Shown here: positions 9,601 through 19,400 of the stretch, in pieces
Position numbering within the stretch: position 1 is the stretch's first letter
Layout: the number at the start of each line of letters is the position of its first letter
Origin: Deltaproteobacteria bacterium
GTDB taxonomy: Bacteria > Myxococcota > JACRCW01
DNA length: 60,726 nucleotides
Reading direction: 5' to 3'
NCBI GenBank assembly: GCA_016218805.1
Contig: JACRCW010000007.1
Location: 1-60,726, forward strand
Program-made: the position numbers and the translations under genes
Notes under the pieces: model-generated
Databases searched by the model: none
Told to the model about the DNA's origin: nothing
What the model saw: the letters and a program-made list of their open reading frames with translations, nothing else

Positions 9601-12600
9601 AGGTGGCCGCCGCCACGTCCGCCTGGCTGAGCCTCGCCGGGTCCACGGTGAAGTAGACAACCTCGCTCTCCGCCGGGCAGGGAACCCGGACGTTGGCATC
9701 CGCGGCGGTGCGCGCGGCGCAGTCACCGCGGTCCGTTCCCAGCGGGCATACGGACGTGGAAGAGCCCGGGCCGCCGTCGTCGCAGACGCCGTTGTCAGCA
9801 AAGGGGCTGGTGCCGGTGGTCCCGCAGAACCGGTTGTTGGACACCACCAGGGTCGGGTCGGGCCGGTCGTAGCGGCCACCGTCAAACATCCGCGTGTCCA
9901 CGCACAGGTAGTGCACCGCCTCGTCGGGCGTGAGGTCGGTGATCGGCTCGGAGGTGGCGTGGCTGGAAATCCCGGTCAACAGCGTGTGCACCAGTTCAAA
10001 CACGTTGGCGGAGGTCACCGTGTTGTTCTCGTCGGAGTAGTCCAGCGCGCGGTCCAGCAGATCCGGGGAGCACGTGACGCCCAGCCTCCCCGGCTGGTCC
10101 GTGCGCGTGTCCACGGGCTGCGAACCCTCATACGCATCCGGCACCGCGTTTCCGTTGTCGTCAGCCATGTCCAGGTCCGTGGCCTGGCGCTCCAACAGCA
10201 TGTAGCCGTAAGCGCTGAAAGTGCCGTTGTCGTTGGGGAGGAATGATTCAAAGCGCTCCTCAAAGATGAGAAACAACAGCGACTGGTTGATCAGCGCGCC
10301 ATCCACGAGACGCAGCGTGCGCTTGCGCGTTCTGCCGTCCGGGATCGGGTTGGACGCGGCCAGCGAGCGGTTGGCCGCGGCCAGCGGTTCAGGCAGCACC
10401 GCGGAGCCGTCGTCAAACGGCAGCCACGTGTCGCGGCACTCGCTGCGCTTGCGCACGCCGTCCGCGGGGTCCACGTCCGTGGCGCGCACAAAGCCCGGCA
10501 ACAGCCACGGCACGGATTGCCCGGTGTAGCCCTGCTGGTCGCACGTCCCGGTCGTCGTCGTGTAGCGCCCTCCCACCAGGACGTCAGCGGACAGCGCGTC
10601 CACAAACACCACGCACGCACCGCCTACCTGCCGCTGGCACGTGGACGGGTCCGCGCCAAAGTCGAGCGCAAATGCCGGCTGGCCCGCGTACTGCAGCGCC
10701 TGGCTGCTCTCGATCCGGCCGCGGAACGCCTTGGGTGCGGCCGTCGCATCGGGCTGGTGCAGGTTGGCCGCAAATGGGAGGTCCACCACACCTGTTGGAA
10801 TGGGCGTGGAAACCAGGTCCGTGCTGTACGCCGTCAGGCCCAGCGTGCTGCCCGTGTACAGGTAACACGCACCGCGCGGTGATTCGGGGCAATCCCGCTT
10901 CACGCTCGCCCAGCGCCAGGTCTCGTCCTTGGTTGACGTGAGGACCGCCATGAACTCGTCCCAGCTGAGATTGCCGCTGCGGAACGCTCCCCACCGCTTC
11001 AGGAACGCATTGCCCACCTGGTTGAGCTTGGCCGGGTCATCCCGGCTGGCGGGCGTGGCGCGCCATTCCTCCAGGTTGCGGTCTCCAAATTGCGCGAAAT
11101 AGTAAATGTTGCCGGCCCACCGACCCTCCGGCCTTTCCGAGTATTCCAGCAGGAGCGTCCGCGTTGGGAGCCGCGGGCTCCGCAGCTCAATGATGCCGTT
11201 CCACCGCACCGCGGCGGTGCCCGCCGCGCCGGACAGTTCCAACGTCGCCGTCCCGCCGTTGCCCTCCACACCGACGGCGACGGACTGAACCTGCGCGGCC
11301 GCGCCCTCCTCGCCCATGGAGAGCCAGGTCAACGGGCAGTTCGTCGCCGGGTTGCAGGTCACCGCGTCGTCGGCTGGGTCGTCCAGGCTCTCAGAGGTAG
11401 CGTCAGAAAAGAACGCATCGTGGCTGCGCTTGTGCAACGTGAACGTCTGGAACGTGGGACTGTTGTTGGTCAGCGTGATCTTCAACGTCGTGGCCACGTT
11501 GGAGAAGCGGAGGAATGTCTCGCTGAGCGTGTAGATCCCGTCAACCGACGTCTGCGGCTCGTCGCCCGCGGCGCCCATGGGGCGGCAGGTACCGTGCTCG
11601 CCGTCGTCGGAGATGCAACTGGTTCCTTCCGGGCATGGCGGGCCGTTGATCACGCAGGACGGACGGCACACGCGCAGGTCGCAGACCTTGCCCGGCGCGC
11701 AATCCCCGTCAACGTCGCAGTTGGAGAAACAGTTGCCCTGCAGGCAGGCCTGGAAGGAGGGGCAATCCAGGTCCGCGCTGCACGTGCGCGGTCCGCCGTC
11801 CGGCGTCGTGCAGGTTCCCTGCACGCATTCCAGTGAGTCCACGCAGCCCGGCATCAGGCCGTCCGCGGCACACGCGCGGAACGTACCGTCCGCGGCCACC
11901 AGATCGCGCTCGCAGGGCGTGAAGCAAGCGGGTGAATCCGGCGCGGGATCTCCGGTGGGCGGGCGGCATTGCCCGGCGGTGCACACCAGGCTTCCCTCGC
12001 AGGCGCCGGTGCCGGCGCACGCGCAGTCCTGCGTGCCAAGGAGGCACTGCGTGCATGACGCGGTGTCATCGCAACGGAAGCCCCGGTGACACGTTCCGTC
12101 GGGGAGGCACGCGCCGCCGAGATAGCCGCGGTTCTCCACGCACCGTTCCGCCACGCACGCGAGGCCGGGGAGGCAGGTGCCGGCGAGGCAGGCGCAATCC
12201 GCTTCGCCGGGAGCGCAGGCGGTGGGCTGGCAGAAGCCGCTGACGCAGGTGTCGGAGGACGCCGTGCAGGTCTCGCCGTTGCGGCACGCGCAGCCGGTGT
12301 CGCCCGTCGGGCACGAAGGAGCGGCGCAGGTTCCCGCGGTGCACACCAGTGGCTCGCCAAGGCTGCTGACCCCGCAGCGATCCTGCGGGTTGCATGGGCA
12401 CCCTTCGGTGCCCGCCTCGCAGACGCGGGTGAGGCACTCGTTGTCAACGCATTCGAGCCCGGTGCCGCAGGTGGAGCCGGGACCGCAGCGGCAGTTCAAT
12501 TCACCGGGATTGCACGCGGGCGTCGTCTTCTCGCAGACATCGCTGCGGCAGACGAGTCCGTCGTCGCAAGCGCCACTGCTGCGGCAGGAGCAGGACTCCG

Positions 12601-12886
12601 AGCCGTCGGGGCACCTGGCGGTACACGCGGACCCGAGGAGGGTGAGCAGGCAGAAGGCGGCCAGCAGTATGCCGTGAATACACGCCCCGGGCGTCGTTGC
12701 ACTACCGCCGCCCCCCTTGCGGGGGCGGCCCTCGGCGACGGAGCGCAGCGACGTCGACGAGGGGGGTGGGGGGTGGGAGCACCGGGTTTTCCCAGGCACC
12801 GTCAACGCCGCCGCCCCGGTTTCCTCCGGGCACTCACCGCGTTCGAAATGGGACGAACCGGGTGAAATCGCACGCTGCTTGCGCAT
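6614..12886 (-). CDS. Giant lipoprotein with TcA-like C-terminal half
   Basis: A 2090-aa protein. ATG 12886 is preceded by GGAGGATTCC. The first ~70 residues are an abnormal extension that contains a palindromic repeat; a signal segment (GILLAAFCLLTLLGSAC) and lipidated Cys88 follow. Residues ~90-320 carry about six cysteine modules (for example CEAGTEGCPCNPQDRC). Residues ~1370-1900 are helical and coiled-coil-rich, broken at ~1680-1735 by a Gly-rich hydrophobic stretch (IVIAGPGGGGSDC, YATGAIGIVAIEAAIAAA). A WETQ-containing helix follows at ~1749. The last ~130 residues are beta-rich and end LSDVRLFIYYTDF. From family knowledge, Tc-toxin TcA proteins have a helical shaft, a hydrophobic pore hairpin, a WE.Q-type helix and a C-terminus near ISDV.LH..YTA, so this half resembles TcA. 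The N-terminal half does not resemble typical TcA. The TcB/TcC-like gene lies in the same operon. Function as a membrane-tethered Tc-like shaft is inference. Confidence 0.75.
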   Translation of the reverse strand: MRKQRAISPGSSHFERGECPEETGAAALTVPGKTRCSHPPPPSSTSLRSVAEGRPRKGGGGSATTPGACIHGILLAAFCLLTLLGSACTARCPDGSESCSCRSSGACDDGLVCRSDVCEKTTPACNPGELNCRCGPGSTCGTGLECVDNECLTRVCEAGTEGCPCNPQDRCGVSSLGEPLVCTAGTCAAPSCPTGDTGCACRNGETCTASSDTCVSGFCQPTACAPGEADCACLAGTCLPGLACVAERCVENRGYLGGACLPDGTCHRGFRCDDTASCTQCLLGTQDCACAGTGACEGSLVCTAGQCRPPTGDPAPDSPACFTPCERDLVAADGTFRACAADGLMPGCVDSLECVQGTCTTPDGGPRTCSADLDCPSFQACLQGNCFSNCDVDGDCAPGKVCDLRVCRPSCVINGPPCPEGTSCISDDGEHGTCRPMGAAGDEPQTSVDGIYTLSETFLRFSNVATTLKITLTNNSPTFQTFTLHKRSHDAFFSDATSESLDDPADDAVTCNPATNCPLTWLSMGEEGAAAQVQSVAVGVEGNGGTATLELSGAAGTAAVRWNGIIELRSPRLPTRTLLLEYSERPEGRWAGNIYYFAQFGDRNLEEWRATPASRDDPAKLNQVGNAFLKRWGAFRSGNLSWDEFMAVLTSTKDETWRWASVKRDCPESPRGACYLYTGSTLGLTAYSTDLVSTPIPTGVVDLPFAANLHQPDATAAPKAFRGRIESSQALQYAGQPAFALDFGADPSTCQRQVGGACVVFVDALSADVLVGGRYTTTTGTCDQQGYTGQSVPWLLPGFVRATDVDPADGVRKRSECRDTWLPFDDGSAVLPEPLAAANRSLAASNPIPDGRTRKRTLRLVDGALINQSLLFLIFEERFESFLPNDNGTFSAYGYMLLERQATDLDMADDNGNAVPDAYEGSQPVDTRTDQPGRLGVTCSPDLLDRALDYSDENNTVTSANVFELVHTLLTGISSHATSEPITDLTPDEAVHYLCVDTRMFDGGRYDRPDPTLVVSNNRFCGTTGTSPFADNGVCDDGGPGSSTSVCPLGTDRGDCAARTAADANVRVPCPAESEVVYFTVDPARLSQADVAAATCQVPAQGATVGSCSTAQITTWQSEGKVRQLAPFWRCANGKEQYCDRDRLDLRQGKTFFKAAIGGDQPVFNSLYTDINQAFRYRTRFVSRTGATIGFAPQLCIPGSNQVPYCYDPAMIESVRARIECLLQVWRDFHEDPALLQTVVTDPGDPAAVPPVPPTLVTGRELLDDYLCASFAYTEGCHPEMDPTQVHDGFERLYAELLVMMGDESYTRSFASRFDLAGTGASSFLGASFEKGGINLSGPAGYEMFNLYQAAQYYQEALDRFYSLSPLVWDALQYGFTGRNFVTQETVTRYLERLVRASTQKARTWSQVAQRYQNFNRPDLARSVVERAYTATYLESIALGQLMQRITKVMAPEDQPQIAMELENGQRRYRMAMLDMRNVYKAISDDINYFGFPPDYIPFPTMGEQTDVSAFEVILARAKAKLADAKDRENDALARSRAFETDAQEFQAELVKLRNNYENQLGEVCGTFQGDDGRVYPAVSSYADMNEATRRVGDPCGRVGTGAIAQAMGQFEISRVDLERTRASFDNVLAEVAIEHSRVEAQCNLIFDLADYTYTMGALRLSLETTVRAAKVGISAIERIVGYTATLSGMAKCIVIAGPGGGGSDCPAAVGSVTAYSLVYATGAIGIVAIEAAIAAAETEIGVLDLTRARWETQHQCDVAMVDANARMATLVLRLKELQLEALRGEYQVRLAAADITAKHNLALRLEQELKEAEQFSININAAKNDPNVRIYRNDAYLNADLSFKNALQEAYRATKVLEYYTSQSYAPLEQLFLIRMVQYGDYNLSNYLADLENEFYRFEEDYGLPDTRAMILSLRDDIMRIPVLDDAGLAIPQGGRIDMMRARLADASLLDENGYLTIPFSTNFERLSPLTRDHKILYVEAEVIGSGVGDSLGRLYLRQQGTSAVHGVTGETLYYRFPERLAVLNPFFNGTRFFTPAVYRNNRFRDRPFVNTAWELAINQKDERENQDIDLQSLSDVRLFIYYTDFTQF
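12708..12763. repeat. REP-like double-hairpin element inside a coding sequence
   Basis: Two adjacent inverted repeats. Bases 12708-12728 form an 8-bp GC stem (CCGCCCCC / GGGGGCGG) with a 5-base loop. Bases 12729-12763 form an 11-bp stem (CCCTCGGCGAC / GTCGACGAGGG, one mismatch) around GGAGCGCAGC. G and C runs flank the pair to about 12775. On the minus strand it is read in frame and encodes roughly residues 42-60 of the TcA-like lipoprotein, upstream of its hydrophobic signal segment. The architecture is that of a dispersed extragenic palindrome. I saw no second copy in this window, so dispersal in the genome is inference. Confidence 0.6.
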
Positions 12887-12898
12887 GGAATCCTCCGA

Positions 12899-13399
12899 CT
12901 ACCTGAGAGTGACCTGGGGTGTGGCGACTGCGGCGCCGAGGTGGTCGTAGCAGGTCGCCTCGGCGACGGTGACGGTGCTGAAGGGAACCACGGCACCGGC
13001 CGCATCCTTGAGTTCGACGACGGCGGTGGGCACGGCGTCCGTCCTGGACAGGAACGACAGTCCCAGCTTGTCGCCCTTGGCGCGGGACTTCCCGACAACG
13101 CCGCTGCCGAACGTGGCCTGGACGGCGGACGCGTTGGCCACGGTGAGCAGCACGTCGCACGACCTCACGGCGGCATTCCCGATGACGAGGCCGCCTGCCC
13201 CGGTGGCGGTGCACACGTTGTTGGTGCAGGTGAGGCCGGTGTCGCACGGGTTGGTGGCGCGGCACGGGCACCCGGCGGTTCCCTCGGCGCAGGGGGTGTT
13301 GTCGTCGTCGTCGTCGTTCTTCTTCTCCGGGCAGCCGGCGAGGGCGAAGGCGAGGAAGGAGACGAGGAAGCGGGTTTCGGGTCGAGGAAGGTGGGTCAT
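12899..13399 (-). CDS. 166-aa lipoprotein with single cysteine module
   Basis: The signal FLVSFLAFALAGC is a standard lipobox (LAGC), followed by a charged linker with a run of six aspartates. One cysteine module (CAEGTAGCPC, then CDTGLTCTNNVC) matches those in the two larger lipoproteins downstream. The C-terminal ~90 residues are a beta-rich domain without cysteine repeats except one late pair (SCD and TCYD). It lies between the RHS protein gene (42 bp upstream) and the TcA-like gene (12 bp downstream). Position and size would fit a chaperone, an adaptor or an immunity-type partner of the RHS protein, but nothing in the sequence decides among these. The family was not recognised. Confidence 0.8.
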   Translation of the reverse strand: MTHLPRPETRFLVSFLAFALAGCPEKKNDDDDDNTPCAEGTAGCPCRATNPCDTGLTCTNNVCTATGAGGLVIGNAAVRSCDVLLTVANASAVQATFGSGVVGKSRAKGDKLGLSFLSRTDAVPTAVVELKDAAGAVVPFSTVTVAEATCYDHLGAAVATPQVTLR

Positions 13400-13441
13400 G
13401 GCGTGTCTGTTCCTGGAATCGGGTTGCGTGTGTGGGAGCCT

Positions 13442-16400
13442 TCACTTGTCCTTGCCGCTTGATTTCGCTTCCTTGCCTCCGCCGCGAACGATGCCGTGCT
13501 CGCGGTCCCAGTCGGCGTCCGCCTTGGCCATCTCGCGTTCGAGGCGGGCTTGCGTCCTGGCGATCTCCTTCTTGTCTGGCGGGGGCTTGATCTTGAGGCC
13601 GTGCATCTTCCACAGCTTGACGGCGCCCTTCTTTGCCCCGAGCAGGCCGATGCCGAGCCACCGGCCGACCGCCTTGGTTCGCGCGTTGTACTCCTTGTCG
13701 TGGTCTCCGTACTTGGATGCGTGCTCCTGGAGGAACGAAGTCTGTCCATCCTTCAACCACTCGTTGGCCTTCAGGAGGTTGCCCAGGCGCTTCTGGTTCA
13801 CCTTGGCTGCGACAACGCCACCGACGATGCCGCCAATGGGCCCGCCGACGATGCCGGAGATGACTCCCGCAGTGACGGCCACCATCGTCTTCGCCTTGAA
13901 GATTTCGATCCATACGCCCATGTCCTCGACCTCGAGCTCGGCGGTCTTGCAGTTGTCGAAGTAAGTCTTGGAGCCCATGAACATGGAGCTGAGCGCGCCG
14001 GCGATGCCGCCGATGATCGCGCCACTGACGCTGTGCAGCGCGACTGCCCCGGCAATGGCGAGGCTGGCCTCGACCGCGAATTGCCCGTCGGGATCCACGG
14101 CATTGACGGGATTGTTCCGTACGAACCGGTAGGCAGCCGTGGTCTCGTCGCCTTCGTCTGGCGCCTTGGGAGCCAGCCTGGAGTAGCGGGGATCCGGCGA
14201 CGTCCACCGTCCGGTCCACCCGTCGTAGTAGCGCGCGCCGAAGTACGCGAGACCTGCATCCTCGTCGGTCTCCTTGCCGGTGTAGCCGTAGTCCTCGCCG
14301 TCACCCGACGCGTGCCGCAGCAGACCGAACGGGTAGTACGCGTAGCGCTCCGTGACCTGGCCGGTCTCGTCGGTGACCGCGGCGGTGCTTCCCTGGTGAT
14401 CGAGCAGGAGGTACGCCGAGCGCTCGGCGTCGCCGTCGACCAGGCGACGGACGCTGGCCTCGAGCAACTGGTCCACGGTGGATGTACGCGTGGCGGTGGC
14501 GAACGCGAGGAGGTGTGCGCCGACGGCCTGCGCCACCCAGCCATCCGCGGCGGTGATGACCTGGTCCGGGGCGGCGGTGATTCCCGTGTCGGGGCCGGTG
14601 GCAGGAGCGATGTCGGAGAAGATCACCGCGGCGAAGGAGGGGTCCTCCATGCGCGCCACGCGGCGGTCGTCGACCACCACGTAACTGGTGGCGACGCCGT
14701 CGCGCACCTCGAACTGCGGCGTCAGGTAGTACGTGGTGTGGCCGTCCTCGCGCTTGATGATGCGCTCGCCGGTGTACCCGTAGACGTAGCGCGTGACGCG
14801 CCCGCGCTCGTCGGTCACGCTCGTCGCGCGGTTCTGGTGGTCCCACGTGAGGTGGCGGTCACCGCGCGTGACCAGGCGGCCCGCGTCGTCGTAGCCGAGC
14901 GCCATGCTCCCGGCTGTGGTCACCGCGTGGGGGCCGGCGCCGTTCTCACCGTAGGACAGGGTGCCCACGTGAGCCTTGCTCTGCGCACCGAGGCTGGACG
15001 TGGTGGAGATGATGTTGCCGCCGGGGCTGTACGCGTGCGCGAGGGTCTCTTCGTGCGCACCGTTGCCGGGATCCAGGTGGGCCTGCACCAGCCGGTACAG
15101 GGCGTCGTACTGGTAGGTGGCGTTGGCGGACGGGGCGCCGGAGGGCGAGTGCCCGTCGGTCACGGACAGGATGTTCCCCGCGCGGTCCAGTCCATAGGTG
15201 AACGACAGCAGCGCCTGGCTGTTGGCGTTGACGGCGGTGAGGCCCTGCAGGCGGTTGCGCGCGTCGCGCGCGTACGTGACCGTGACGCCATTGGCGAGCG
15301 ACATCTGGTCGATGGCGCCGCTGGGCGCGTAGGTGACGTTGTCCAGCACGCCCGCGATGGCGGTGACCTTGTCGTCACCGTTGTACGCGTAGTCGACCTG
15401 GCGGCCGTCCGGGTACACCTCCGTCCGGATGCGACCCACGTTGTCGTACTGGCTGCGCAGCTCGAGCAGGTGGCCGTCCATCAGGCGGCCCAGGTACGTC
15501 ACGCGTCCGCGCGGGTTGTAGCCGTTGCGTTCCTCGCCGGTGGTGCCGTCATCAAGCGGGAAACGCACGTAGGCGAGCAGGCCCGCCGCGTGGGCGCACT
15601 GCGCCGCCGGGCACTCCCCGGCCATGTCGTAGAAATAGCCAATGCGCGTGCCGGTCTCGTCGCTCTCGTCCCACTCGGCCAGGATGCGGTTGGCGCCGTC
15701 GCGCGTCACGCGCTGCACGGTGCCCGTGGCGCCGGTGGTGCGGATGGTGTTGCCCGCGGCGTCGAACTCCCATGTCGTGGTGCCGCGGTCAGCGCTGTGG
15801 GACTCCACCAGTCGCCCCTGCAGGTCGTAGCGCTGCGTGGTCACCGCGCCGTCGGCGTCCGTGACCGTGGCGATGTTCCCGTCGTCGTCGTAGGTGAACG
15901 TGCGGGTCAGCGGCGTGCCACCGGCGGTGAGCCGCGTCTCCTCGGACACCAGGCGGCCGAGCCCGTTCCTCGTGCGCGTGGTGGGCGTGTCCTTGTGCGC
16001 ACTCGTCGTGGACGTGTCCTCCAGGTCGTACGCGGTCTCCACCAGCGGGCGGTACTCGAACCGCCGCACCGGCGGGTCCGCTCCGTCGGACGCGACGGCG
16101 GGATAGGTCTCCTCGACGACGCGGGACATGGCGTCGAAGCGGGCGGCGACGAAGCCGACGCCGTTGGGCGGGGTGGCATCGCACGCGCCGGACGTGCCCA
16201 TGTAGGGCTGGTAGGTGCGGACCGGGTTGCCCTTGGCGTCCACGACGGTGAACCCGGAAACCCGGTATTCGTTCGCGGCGATGCGCTGGCGCTGCTGGAA
16301 CGTGCGGCCCTGGCCGTCGAAGCAGGTGATTTCCTCGGAATCCAGCGCGCCACCGGCCACCGACCGGCTGCGCTCGATCACACGCGACGACGGGTTGCCC

Positions 16401-19400
16401 GGCTCCCACGTGTATTCCTCCGTGGCGAACCCGGGCTCCTCCTCCGGCCGCGTCGTCGACGTGCGGCGGGCGAACTCGTCATAGCTATAGAACGTCTTGT
16501 GCTGGGTCCCCTCGGGAACGCCGTTCTTCACCACCTGCCACTCGGAGCCCTCCGTCATCAATCCAAACAGCGGTGAATAGGCGGCATCGCGGCGCAGGCG
16601 GTACGGCCCCCCAGCATTCTCCAGCAGCACTTCAATGCGGACGACGCGCAGGCCCTCCGCGTCCATCGTGTACACGCGGCGGTGCGTGTTCCCGTCGGGC
16701 ACGCCCAGCGCGTCCAGCGTTTCAATCACGTTGCCGTGCGCATCCAGCTTGTTGCGGGCAGTCACCGCCACTTCGCCATTGACCCCCGCGCGTGCCGTCA
16801 CGCGCATCAGGGTGCCGTGCGTCGCCAGGCCCGCGGGAAGACCCGTGAAATCCGGGCCGTCGTAGTAGGACACTGTCTCTCCGTACTGGTCATCCGCGGG
16901 CTGGTCGCTGCCATCCGCCGTGCCAAACGTCTTCACGCTCACCGCCCGGGACAGGATCCAGCGGTCCGCATTGTTCTCCGGCGCTGTGTACGTGGTGCGG
17001 GTGTAGTGCTCGTCGCCCAGGCACTGCGGCCCGCAGGGCTTCCCAAACGTCCCCACCGTGGTGCACGCCGCGCACGCACCGCCGCCCACGGACGTCACGC
17101 CCAGCTGCGCCTGCAGCACCGTGTTGCCGTACCCGTCGTACGCAAAGCGCTTCTCAACAACCACCCATTCGCCCGCCGGCCGCCCCTCGCGCAGCTCAGT
17201 GCGTTCCCGCGTCTTGCAGACGTGGCGGACCGGAAAGAGCAGCCCCGTGGACGGGACGCCCGCCACCGTGCAGTCCGCGTACGTGTTCTCGCTCACCTGG
17301 ATCACGCGGTCCGCCGCGCCCATCATGGTCTGCGTGAGGACCAGCCCGTTGCGGTACACGTCCGTCGCGCCGACGTCGTACGTGACCTGTCCACGGCCCT
17401 CCTCGCTCTCCGCGGACGCCGGCTCGCGCTGCTCCACGCGCGCGAACCCGCGGAACGCCTTCTCCACACCGTCGTAGTAGCCGTCCGCGTACGTGTACCG
17501 CGTGATGTCGTGGACCTGGCCGATCGCGTCCCACTCGTCAAACTCGTCCACCACCTGCATGGGAGACGGCAGCGCGTATTGCCACGACCCGGCACCACCG
17601 GCGCGCGCCAGGTGCATGACCGACGTCCCGTACGTGACCGCCGACGTCTTCCCGAGGCCATTCTCCACCCGCACCACGAGGTTGGGGCGGTCGGGGAACA
17701 ATTCCAGGTATTGCACATGGCCGGATTCGATCCAGACGATGTCCGAGGAACCGTTGCCGTTCATGTCCGCGTACAGGACCACCGTGGCGGAGGTCCGCAC
17801 CGGGACGTCACCGTCCACGTCGGCGCTGGTGACCACGCGCTTGGGGTCAAATGCATCGCCGTTGCGGTTGAGCCAGTAGTGCACCTCGTTGCCCTTCACG
17901 AGCACCAGGTCGGACAGCGAATCGCCGTTGATGTCCTCAAGCTCCGCGTCGATCGCCTCCTGCGCGCTGACCAGGTCCAGGCCCGTCATCGTGTCCACCG
18001 GCGCCCAGTGGCCCCATCCCAGGTTGAGGCGGAATTCCACCTGGGTCTGCGTGACGCGCACAATGTCCAGCAGGCCGTCGCCGTTGATGTCGTTGAGCTC
18101 AACGCTGTTCTCCTCAAACCCCATCTGCGTGTTCTCCACGCCGGAGTCAGACTGGAATCCGCCGTTTCCCATGTTTCGGAAGACGGTGGTGATGTTGGAT
18201 ACGCCAGGATTCTCGCTGCGAATGAGGTCAATGCGCTTGTCGTTGTCGTAGTCCAGGAAGCGCACGGTCCGGAGCTGCCCGTCGGTGGGGTCGAAGTCCC
18301 CGGCGAGGTCAGGCACGCCGCCGGTGCCGCTGCTCCACAGCGAATACGCCTCGGCCCAGTCCCCGCCGCCCAGGTTCTTCAGCACCTGTCCCGTCTGGGA
18401 GTTGACCATGTCCGTGCGTCCGTCACCGTTCACGTCCATCACCTGCACGTACGGCGAGCTGAGGTCGTGCGACGCCTGCGTCCCCACCGTGCTGTAGAAC
18501 GGCGCTTCGAAGTCGTGCGTCCCGTCAGCATGCAGCCGGTTGATGAAGAAGCGGTGAGCCTGGCCGGACTCGGACGTGTCCACGATGTCCGGCAGCGCGT
18601 CGCCGTTGATGTCGATCAGCGTGGCGTCGCCCGACTGGAGGTTGGCGCCGATGGACCCCATGTCCACGGTGTAGGCCTGGCGACAGCCGGCGCCCGCCTG
18701 GCACTGCACGCCCAGCCCGCGCGAGTACGTGAACGTCTCGTGCACGGGGTACGCGCCGCCGTCGCGCCCGTACAGTTGGACGGAGGACAGGCGCGAGAAC
18801 CCGCCGGACGTGGCGTAGTCCTCGTAGCCCAGCACGTAGTGGTGCGTGCGTGTTCCGTGCGAAAGCACGTTGATCCGCGACAGCCGCTTGGTCAGCAGTT
18901 CGTTGAAGCCCGGCTTGCAGTCGCTCACCAGGTCGGTGCGGTCCTCGTAGGCGAACGTCACCTCGTGGACGGGGCTGCCGGCCACGAACACCCACGCCAC
19001 GCGCACGGGCAGCGTGACGTTCCCGAACAGGTTGTACGTGTATTGGATCGCGTGGCCGTACCGGTCCACCGTCTCCACCAAGTGGTAGCGGAATGTCCCC
19101 GCGGCGCCGACCACGCGCGCTGCCGGGACCAGCGTTCCCGTGGCATCCGCGCCGTAATACGAGATGCGGCCATCCGGGAACTCGGCGCGCCAGTAGCCCT
19201 CGTCGCCCGCGCCCGCGTCCAGCCACGTGTAGCGGACAAAACCCGACTCAAACCGCGCGCGGTAGACCGGCGGCGTGGTGCTGGGGATGCGCACCAGCTG
19301 CTCGCTGCCATTGACCACGAATTCGTCATCAAGGTCGTATTCGGGCAGGCCGCGCGCGGTCATGCGCTCCATGAACCCGAGGCTCAGGTTCCAGCCCAAC

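Noticed and set aside
13496..16576. 1026-aa open frame on the plus strand opposite the RHS gene
   Set aside because: Long antisense frames are expected at this GC content; the sequence is Arg/Val/Gly-biased and has no domain.
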